Assembly: GCF_024171645.1 (NCBI RefSeq)
Contig: NZ_JALKAC010000012.1
Location: 1 to 64,000 of the forward strand
Reading direction: 5' to 3'
Origin: Flavobacterium sp. HSC-32F16
GTDB taxonomy: Bacteria > Bacteroidota > Bacteroidia > Flavobacteriales > Flavobacteriaceae
DNA length: 64,000 nt
In this document: one piece after another, positions 57,678 through 64,000 of the stretch
Layout: every line of letters starts with the position of its first letter
Numbering within the stretch: the first letter of the stretch is position 1
Notes under the pieces: generated by a model
Told to the model about the DNA's origin: nothing
What the model saw: the letters and a program-made list of their open reading frames with translations, nothing else
Databases searched by the model: none
Program-made: the position numbers and the translations under genes

Positions 57678-59858
57678 ATGATGAAAAAATTACGAATATC
57701 ATTAATTAATATACACGGACTTTTAAAAGGGTCAGGTCTTGAAATAGGAAAGGATGCAGATAATGGCGGACAAACGAAATATGTATATGAACTGGCCGAA
57801 TTTTTATCGCAGCATAAAGATGTAGAACATGTACATTTATTTACAAGATTGATTGATGATCCGGCGCTTTCACCAGAATACGCTGTTCCTGTTGAAATAG
57901 TTAATGAAAAATTGGATATACGCCGAATTCCGTTTCTCGGAAAAAAATACAAACCCAAAGAGCAATTATGGGAAGGACTTGACACTTTTGTAAATGGAGT
58001 TGTACAGCATATTAAAGCACATAATATTTTTCCGGACTGGATTCATTCACATTACGGCGATGCGGGATATGCTGCAGCAGAATTATCAGCAGTTTTAAAT
58101 ATACCTTTTGCGCATACAGGACATTCGCTTGGCTTTTACAAAAAGAAAAAACTGCTCGAAAGCGGTTTAAGTGAAGAAGAACTTGATAAAAAATTTAAGT
58201 TTAAGGAAAGAATTGCTGCCGAAGAAAAAACATTAGAATTATCTGAATTTATTGTTACTTCGACAGAACAGGAAATAGAAACCTACAAAGTCTATAAAAA
58301 CTTTGAATTAGGAAAATACCACGCTATTTCTCCCGGAATTGATACAAGAAAATTTGCTCCTTATTATTTTCAGGAAACTGATATTGACAAGCAAATGGAA
58401 GAAACGCAGCGAAAATACTGGGTTTCTGAAACGATTTCTAAATTCCTGACCAATCCGCATAAACCTTTTATACTGGCGCTTTCAAGACCAGACCGACATA
58501 AAAATCTTCATACACTTATCGACGTTTATGGTAAAGACAAAGAATTGCAGAGTATTGCCAATTTGGTCATTTTTGCCGGAATCCGTAAGGACATTGCCAA
58601 AATGCCGGAATCTGAAAAAGACGTTTTAACCGATTTATTATTGCTGATGGATAAGTACGATTTGTATGGAAAAATGGCAATTCCAAAAAAACATGATGTC
58701 GAAAATGAAGTTTCCATTATCTATCGTTATGCAGCCGAAAAACGAGGCGTATTTGTAAATCTGGCCTTGCATGAAAACTTTGGTTTAACCGTTATAGAAT
58801 CGGCAAGTTCTGGACTTCCTGTAGTGGTTACTAAAAACGGCGGACCTTCAGAAATTATTCCGGTCTGTCAAAACGGAGAATTAGTAGATCCGCAAGACGA
58901 AAATCAAATTAAAAAAGCCCTTCGAAATATTCTAACCGATGAAAATCAATGGAAATATTATTCGAATAACGGCGCGATAAACATTCAAAAACATTACAGC
59001 TGGCTGAGCCATGTTAATCAATATGTTGAATTGGTAAACGAAAATCTTTCTTTGTCCTCGGGCTCGGGAATAAAAAAACTACATTATCCCAATATTAATG
59101 TTGATCGTTTAAAAAGAAAAATTGATCATTTATTGGTTTCAGACATTGACGGCACGCTGATCGAGCCAAAACTGAACAATCCGGGACTGAAGGAATTAAA
59201 AGCGCATCTTGTAAACCGTACTGATAAAATGGCTTTTGCAATGGCTTCCGGCAGAAACCTGGCGCTTGTAAAAAAAGTTATTGACGAAGAACAATTTCCA
59301 CTTCCTGATTTTATAATTTGTTCTGTTGGTACAGAGATTTATTATACCAACGGTAAAGATTATATTTTAGATAAAGGCTGGGCTAAATTCTTAGCTGGAA
59401 GATGGAAAAGAGACGATATTGTAAATCGTCTTAAAGAAATAAAATGGATTAAACTTCAGGAAGAGAACGCCCAAAATCCGTATAAGATTTCCTATTACTA
59501 TGAAAAAGAACATTACAATCATGAAGAACTGATTCGGGTTTTAGGAACAGGCTGGTACAAAGTAAATATAATTCCGAGTCACGGACAGTTTCTGGATTTT
59601 ATTCCCAAACGGGCTTCAAAAGGAAATGCCATAAAGTTTTTATGCCGTAAATGGGCCATTCCGTTAAGTAATGTAATTGCTGCCGGAGATTCAGGAAATG
59701 ATATTGATATGTTTAGAGGACCGGTAAAAGGGATTATAGTAGGAAACCGAAGTGCAGAACTGGCAGAATATGAAACAAGCAAAAGTATTTATGTTGCCAA
59801 AACCTTTGCTTCCGAAGGGATTTTAGAAGGATTAAAACATTATAAAATAATTAAATAA
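57678..59858 (+). CDS. Sucrose-phosphate synthase fused to sucrose-phosphate phosphatase
   Basis: A 726-residue fusion. Residues about 1-465 are a GT4 glycosyltransferase of the SPS type: KDADNGGQTKYVYELAEFL, WIHSHYGDAGYAAAEL, ALSRPDRHKNLHTLID, LHENFGLTVIESASSGLPVV. Residues about 480-720 are a HAD phosphatase of the SPP type: LLVSDIDGTLIEPKL (Asp488 nucleophile and Asp490), AMASGRN, and GDSGNDIDMFRG. The intact DxDGT differs from the inactive SPP-like tail reported for some SPS, so both steps (UDP-glucose plus fructose-6-P to sucrose) may occur here. It is followed 123 bp later by a GH32-like gene. Confidence 0.9.
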   Translation: MMKKLRISLINIHGLLKGSGLEIGKDADNGGQTKYVYELAEFLSQHKDVEHVHLFTRLIDDPALSPEYAVPVEIVNEKLDIRRIPFLGKKYKPKEQLWEGLDTFVNGVVQHIKAHNIFPDWIHSHYGDAGYAAAELSAVLNIPFAHTGHSLGFYKKKKLLESGLSEEELDKKFKFKERIAAEEKTLELSEFIVTSTEQEIETYKVYKNFELGKYHAISPGIDTRKFAPYYFQETDIDKQMEETQRKYWVSETISKFLTNPHKPFILALSRPDRHKNLHTLIDVYGKDKELQSIANLVIFAGIRKDIAKMPESEKDVLTDLLLLMDKYDLYGKMAIPKKHDVENEVSIIYRYAAEKRGVFVNLALHENFGLTVIESASSGLPVVVTKNGGPSEIIPVCQNGELVDPQDENQIKKALRNILTDENQWKYYSNNGAINIQKHYSWLSHVNQYVELVNENLSLSSGSGIKKLHYPNINVDRLKRKIDHLLVSDIDGTLIEPKLNNPGLKELKAHLVNRTDKMAFAMASGRNLALVKKVIDEEQFPLPDFIICSVGTEIYYTNGKDYILDKGWAKFLAGRWKRDDIVNRLKEIKWIKLQEENAQNPYKISYYYEKEHYNHEELIRVLGTGWYKVNIIPSHGQFLDFIPKRASKGNAIKFLCRKWAIPLSNVIAAGDSGNDIDMFRGPVKGIIVGNRSAELAEYETSKSIYVAKTFASEGILEGLKHYKIIK

Positions 59859-59883
59859 CCATGTTGGTTTAATGTGAAAAAAT

Positions 59884-59944
59884 CAACACATGGATAAATA
59901 GAAACATCTTTTTCAACTAAAAAAATCTATGTTTCTATGTGTTT
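59884..59944. repeat. Small palindromic repeat
   Basis: AACACATGGATAAATAGAAAC faces GTTTCTATGTGTTT across a ~30-base loop (arms AACACAT/ATGTGTT and AGAAACAT/ATGTTTCT). A short form of the ACACATAG repeat family. It sits between the sucrose synthesis and GH32-like genes and may attenuate read-through. Confidence 0.6.
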
Positions 59945-59981
59945 TAAAAAAAAAATAACAACCAATTAAATAAGTAATAAA

Positions 59982-61499
59982 ATGTATTCAGGATCAGGAT
60001 TCAGCAACTGGGAAATAGGAGACGTTGATATATTTATAGACGAAAATGGAATTCATCATTTATTTCACTTGATTATTCCCAATCACGATTATATTGCGCA
60101 CGCAGTATCAAAAGACGGACTTTCTTGGAAAAGGGTAAAAAATGCTCTTTGGGTAGGAGAACCGGGCGAATGGGATGATGATATGTTATGGACGATGCAT
60201 GTGAGTAAAATATCGGGTGGAAAAGGATATGAAATGTATTATACAGGACTCAAACGTCAGGACAAAGGAATTGAACAGAAAATAGGAAGGGCAGTTTCTA
60301 AAGATTTAATTATTTGGAAAAAAGAAAATTTACACGGATTGCCCTTTAAAAGTGAAGCGCCGCATTATGAAGGCCCATCCAATAATCCGAGGGAATGGAT
60401 TAGTTTTCGTGATCCTTTTAAATACCATTATAAAGGAGAAGATTACCTGTTAATTTGTGCCCGAAGCGCTTCCGGACCAACTTATAGACGCGGTTGTATT
60501 GGTGTTGCGAAACTGGAGAAAGAAGGTTTTGTACTTCAAAAACCACTTCATATTCCGTATGTATATGATGATGTTGAATGCCCTTGTGTGGTCGAAATTA
60601 AAGGTTCGCATTATCTTTTAGGTTCGATTAGAGAAGATATTAAAGTGAGATATTGGATGGCTCCTGATTTTAAATCAGAATATTGTGCTTTTCATAATAA
60701 TGTATTGCTGCCACAAGGAAATTATGCGGCGAGGGTTGTAAAAGACGGCGATCATTTTTTACTCTATAATTTTTATTTTGCAGATGGAAACGTAAATACA
60801 CATCGTGTAATTCCGCCTCCAAAAGAACTCGATATTGATAAAAGCGGAAGACTTTTGCTGAAGTCATATCATCATTGGAACAATTTATACCAAAAGACCA
60901 TAGAGCAAAAAGATCTTCCTCAGCCGCTTCCGATTTTGGGAAACCCAACTGCCGAATTTGAAATAGAAAATGAAAGCAAATGGAGATTTGGCTGCAGAAG
61001 CGGTTATGAAATTTACTGCTTCGAAAAACCATCAATGGATTTTGTCTGGGAAGGAACTTTATCTGTAGAAGGAATGGGGAAAACCGGATTTGTAATTGAG
61101 TGTGATAAAGAAGGTACAGGATATTATATTTCAATAGACTTTATGAATGGTTTTGTGCAGTTTCGAGCTTGGGGATTTAATGAAAAAGATGTGAAGAATA
61201 ATTTCATTTTTGAAAACATTCAGACTAATCAATTTGAGATTCACGAAAACAAGCAGATTTATTTTAAGATAATTCGTTACGGAAATTATTACGAACTTTC
61301 TATAAATGATATTGTGAAACTCACTTTGCTGGATTTTAAATACAGCGAAGGAAAAATAGGAATCTACGTTTGTTCTGCCGTAGTGGCTATTACAGATTCA
61401 CAAATTCACTCAATTCCGGAACCCGAAAATGAATATGCTGCATCTGACCCTGATAAATATTTGAAAGATTATATGAGAATTACTCAGATTCAGAATTAG
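59982..61499 (+). CDS. GH32-like glycosidase, probable sucrose or fructan hydrolase
   Basis: A 505-residue cytoplasmic protein without signal peptide. Five-bladed propeller about 1-310: N-terminal SNWEIGDVDIFIDENGIHHLF (candidate nucleophile Asp where WMNDPNG is usual), the RDP motif in ISFRDPFKYH, and the EC motif in DDVECPCVVEI (acid/base Glu). Residues about 325-495 form a beta-sandwich. The triad is consistent with GH32/GH68 chemistry on fructosides, but the first motif is unusual. Next to an SPS/SPP gene it could hydrolyse or transfer sucrose, giving a make-and-use pair; the substrate is inferred. Confidence 0.78.
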   Translation: MYSGSGFSNWEIGDVDIFIDENGIHHLFHLIIPNHDYIAHAVSKDGLSWKRVKNALWVGEPGEWDDDMLWTMHVSKISGGKGYEMYYTGLKRQDKGIEQKIGRAVSKDLIIWKKENLHGLPFKSEAPHYEGPSNNPREWISFRDPFKYHYKGEDYLLICARSASGPTYRRGCIGVAKLEKEGFVLQKPLHIPYVYDDVECPCVVEIKGSHYLLGSIREDIKVRYWMAPDFKSEYCAFHNNVLLPQGNYAARVVKDGDHFLLYNFYFADGNVNTHRVIPPPKELDIDKSGRLLLKSYHHWNNLYQKTIEQKDLPQPLPILGNPTAEFEIENESKWRFGCRSGYEIYCFEKPSMDFVWEGTLSVEGMGKTGFVIECDKEGTGYYISIDFMNGFVQFRAWGFNEKDVKNNFIFENIQTNQFEIHENKQIYFKIIRYGNYYELSINDIVKLTLLDFKYSEGKIGIYVCSAVVAITDSQIHSIPEPENEYAASDPDKYLKDYMRITQIQN

Positions 61500-61510
61500 G
61501 TTTCAAAACA

Positions 61511-61568
61511 AAAAACTCCCATTATTGAACTGCTCCCAAAAAGTTAGATACTATTTGGGAGTTTTTTT
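61511..61568 (+). terminator. Terminator after the GH32-like gene
   Basis: AAAAACTCCCA and TGGGAGTTTTT form an 11-bp stem around a ~35-base loop and end in a T-run, 12 bp past the stop. The loop contains GAACTGCTCCCAAAAAGTTA, reminiscent of an IS3-type terminal repeat. Confidence 0.75.
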
Positions 61569-61692
61569 TAAGTTGAATTAGCAGCTTTTTTAATATACCT
61601 TATTCTGTTACAATAAAACCTTTTAGCGGCTATTTCTGAAAATTTGTAAAGATATGTTTACAAGTATATTAATTACTAAAAAACATATTCTT

Positions 61693-63501
61693 ATGTCACA
61701 ATTTTCAGAACAAGTACAAATTTCTATAGAAGGTTTTACTCAAAATGTTATTTATTATAATTTTGAACTGTCTCAAAAAATGGCAGACCATCATTATTTT
61801 TCTTTCTTTTGGCAGTATACCGGAAAACCAATTATAGAACCTCATGATCAGGAAAAAGCTTTTAGCAATTATATAGGCAGCGAAGTAATTTTTACTTTTA
61901 AAGTAAAAGGCATCAGACTAATGTCTAAAGGAAGAATTACAAAATTAGGTTCTCTTGACGAAGACGGAAGCCCTGCCGGCTTACTGGTATTTGGAACCAG
62001 CCATACTATTGCGCTTGACGACAGACCAAAATCCAGAATTTTCCTCGAAAAGAACTTACAGCAGATTGGACTCGAAATTTTTGCCGAAGAAAGTTCTGGA
62101 GAATTTTATCAGCGTGAATCTATCGTACCTACTTATACCAAAGAATTTAAATTTAAAACTCAGTATAACGAGACCAATTTTGATTTCCTTAAACGTCTTT
62201 CTCAACGATATGCGCAATGGTTTTATTTTGATGGAATGCGTATGCAGTTCGGGAAAATTAAAAATACCGATATCAGGATTGTAAACGAATCTTCACTTCA
62301 TAAATTAAATATTGAAGCAAATTTAATTTCGCAAAAAGCTTCGTTTGGCGGTTACGATTATACCAATGCTTCTAATATAAAAAATGGTGCCGAAAAAACC
62401 ACACAGGGAAGCAGAGACAGATTTGCCTCGATAGCTGGTTTTAAACAGCCTTATATTGTGCGTCCGGGGTTAGAAAATGGCGCATACACCAACAATGCCC
62501 AAAACAAAGCTGAAATTGAAGAAATGGTAAAAATGCAGACTGCGGGTCATGATGCCAACAGTATATTTTACAGCGGTACCTCTTATTTTCCCATTGGACT
62601 GGGACAAACTTTTACCATAGAAAACAAAACAGTAGAACATCATTTACTGGCAGTTGAAATTGTACACCGCTCTGAGGTAAACGGAAATTATACCTGCGAT
62701 TTCAAAGCTATTCCTGCCGATGTTACTGCTCCGCATTATACCAATGTAAATGTATTTGCCATAGCCGAAAGCCAGTCAGCTGTTGTGATTGATAATAACG
62801 ATCCCGAAAAAATCGGACGTATAAAAGTACAGTACAATTGGTATACTTATGCTTCTAAAAGCGAATGGATGCGCGTTGCACAATCGTACGGTGGTTCAGG
62901 AAAAGGAAATTATTTTATACCCGAAATCGGCGAAGAAGTTCAGGTAAGTTTTGAAGGCAGTAATACCGACTGCCCATACGTATCTGCCTGTTTTTATAAC
63001 GGAATGGAAAAACCAGATTTTTTTGATCCCAAAAATTTAATTAAAGGCTTAAAAATGAAATTTGGGCAAATGCTCAAATTCGTTGAAAAAGCAGGAATCT
63101 GGCTTTCTGACCCAAGCGGAAATGAAATTCATTTGGATGAAGAAACCAAAAGCACCACTTTGACGGTTCCGGAAACCTTGACTCTTAATTGCAAAAACTT
63201 AGTCATAAATGCTACTGAAAGTATTATAACGAATGCCGGAACTAATATTCTCGAAACTGCAGGTATAAATAAAACTTTACAGGTTGGAGGAATTATGGAT
63301 ACACAAGTTACAGGAGATAATCTGCTTCATGTAAAAGGAGCTTTTCATGAACAAATTGATGGTGATCTTCATTCTGAAACAAAACAAGATAGAAATACTA
63401 TAAGTCATTCTGATTTTACTTCGCAAAGTAATGAAAATGCTGAATTTCACTCAAAAAATGATATTCAAAATAATAGTACCGAGGATACAACACAAAATTA
63501 A
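61693..63501 (+). CDS. vgrG: Type VI secretion spike protein VgrG (TssI), copy 2
   Basis: The ATG at 61693 (MSQFSEQVQISIEGFTQN) matches the start of copy 1; an upstream ATG at 61654 is not needed. 602 residues. gp27-like base, OB-fold (DNNDPEKIGRIKVQYNW; EIGEEVQVSFEGSNTDCPYV) and beta-helix needle. The first ~480 residues are almost identical to copy 1 at 4469-6274, including at the nucleotide level. The last ~110 (from KSTTLTVPETLTLNCKNL) are different. Followed 26 bp later by a new effector-like gene instead of the small gene seen after copy 1. No hcp adjoins this copy. Confidence 0.93.
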   Translation: MSQFSEQVQISIEGFTQNVIYYNFELSQKMADHHYFSFFWQYTGKPIIEPHDQEKAFSNYIGSEVIFTFKVKGIRLMSKGRITKLGSLDEDGSPAGLLVFGTSHTIALDDRPKSRIFLEKNLQQIGLEIFAEESSGEFYQRESIVPTYTKEFKFKTQYNETNFDFLKRLSQRYAQWFYFDGMRMQFGKIKNTDIRIVNESSLHKLNIEANLISQKASFGGYDYTNASNIKNGAEKTTQGSRDRFASIAGFKQPYIVRPGLENGAYTNNAQNKAEIEEMVKMQTAGHDANSIFYSGTSYFPIGLGQTFTIENKTVEHHLLAVEIVHRSEVNGNYTCDFKAIPADVTAPHYTNVNVFAIAESQSAVVIDNNDPEKIGRIKVQYNWYTYASKSEWMRVAQSYGGSGKGNYFIPEIGEEVQVSFEGSNTDCPYVSACFYNGMEKPDFFDPKNLIKGLKMKFGQMLKFVEKAGIWLSDPSGNEIHLDEETKSTTLTVPETLTLNCKNLVINATESIITNAGTNILETAGINKTLQVGGIMDTQVTGDNLLHVKGAFHEQIDGDLHSETKQDRNTISHSDFTSQSNENAEFHSKNDIQNNSTEDTTQN

Positions 63502-63527
63502 AATTATTAAATTGAAATTAAAAGAAT

Positions 63528-64000
63528 ATGTCTAGAACAAGAATTGTAAAAGGAAAAATTACTGAAATTACAGGCGGAACTTCAAGAATTTTTGCAAACA
63601 GCATTAAAATTAATTCAGGAGGGAGCATAAATTATTATGCTAAAAATTATACTTACGGTGAACCACAAGAACCGCCTGTATCGAAATTTTTACCTAGAAT
63701 TTTATATGTAAATGGGCATTTTTATAATGAGGATGGAACTTTTGAAGGAAAAGTAAATGAAGTAGAAAATGAAGGAAGCGTGGAAGATGTTTATGTTTGT
63801 GATGGGAAATCAATTTTTAAAAATGAAAAAGGAGAAGAAAGTATTACATATAATGATATTCAGATTTTAAAAGAAAATGATATAAATATAAAACATGGAG
63901 AGTTCATTAATAATGCCTATCTTGTTTTTCATGAAGCTTCGATTGCTGGTAATAAAGAGACTGCATTATGGATCGCACATACAGTCAATAATGCTTTGAA
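63528..64000 (+). CDS. Partial T6SS effector-like gene (runs off the window)
   Basis: An ATG at 63528, 26 bases after the vgrG stop, opens a frame that continues to the window's end (157 codons visible). The N-terminus MSRTRIVKGKITEITGGTSR, then IKINSGGSINYYAKNYTYG, is beta-rich and looks like a needle-tip or delivery domain. Near the end, VFHEASIAGNKETALWIAHT resembles the start of SleB-like cell-wall hydrolases (E-A-S...G-N...A-IA). So cargo acting on peptidoglycan is plausible but weakly supported. The 3' end and any immunity gene are outside the window. Confidence 0.6.
   Translation, partial: MSRTRIVKGKITEITGGTSRIFANSIKINSGGSINYYAKNYTYGEPQEPPVSKFLPRILYVNGHFYNEDGTFEGKVNEVENEGSVEDVYVCDGKSIFKNEKGEESITYNDIQILKENDINIKHGEFINNAYLVFHEASIAGNKETALWIAHTVNNAL

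Noticed and set aside
61531..61560. IS3-family terminal repeat remnant (ACTGCTCCCAAAAAGTTAGA)
   Set aside because: Only one short stretch resembles such an end; no transposase or second end is present, and the region is explained as a terminator loop.
1..64000. tRNA and rRNA genes
   Set aside because: I looked through the intergenic regions for cloverleaf patterns and CCA-type ends and saw none that I could support; this was by eye only.

Overview
The window reads as a chromosomal stretch of a Flavobacterium-like member of the Bacteroidota. The reasons are the AT-rich sequence, promoters of the type TTG-N19-TAnnTTTG, a SusC/SusD pair, a TssD-type Hcp with VgrG proteins of the Bacteroidota type VI secretion system (T6SSiii), many intergenic palindromes of the kind common in flavobacteria, and two copies of a structured RNA resembling the Flavo-1 family. 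I saw no rRNA, tRNA, CRISPR array or complete insertion sequence.

Layout. 1-6.7 kb (minus strand) is a T6SS accessory island: tssD/hcp, vgrG, a 57-residue small gene, a GH19/lysozyme-like effector overlapping a likely periplasmic immunity gene, a second effector broken by a 139 bp palindrome-ended element, and two exported candidate immunity proteins. 7-11.5 kb (minus) is a Kai-like operon, kaiC-kaiB-kaiB-histidine kinase-response regulator, with a near-perfect promoter. 11.9-12.9 kb is a rhuM-like gene. 13.2-28.6 kb is a detoxification and redox region: SDRs, two epoxide-hydrolase-type enzymes, a cupin, Ohr, a DUF1223 protein, a LytS/LytTR pair, AraC and Crp/Fnr regulators, DoxX, YceI, a tautomerase and a nitronate monooxygenase. 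Large nested palindromes separate these genes. 29.2-40.9 kb is a SAM-riboswitch-led locus: a 32-codon short ORF, SusC, SusD, a TlpA-like thioredoxin, a zinc carboxypeptidase, an S9 peptidase and a class V aminotransferase, suggesting capture of sulfur-containing peptides. 40.9-43 kb has an HxlR regulator divergent from a quinone oxidoreductase, then a cupin. 43.1-45.8 kb is metNIQ behind a Met/Cys-rich short ORF and a terminator hairpin. 46-51.4 kb has four small envelope genes, a TPR-LytS/LytTR pair and a small membrane protein. 51.9-56.2 kb is an RsbR-S-T partner-switching module feeding a fused kinase/phosphatase protein and a hybrid histidine kinase. 56.3-61.5 kb is nagA, a sucrose-phosphate synthase/phosphatase fusion and a GH32-like hydrolase. 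61.7-64 kb is a second, near-identical vgrG on the plus strand and the start of another effector.

How it fits together. Signalling dominates: five histidine kinases, a KaiC clock-like ATPase and a stressosome-type module sit among stress, sulfur-acquisition and interbacterial-weapon genes. The two vgrG copies lie in opposite orientation about 55 kb apart and enclose nearly the whole window, so the middle could in principle invert by recombination. All functions are inferred from sequence read by eye; no database search was run.
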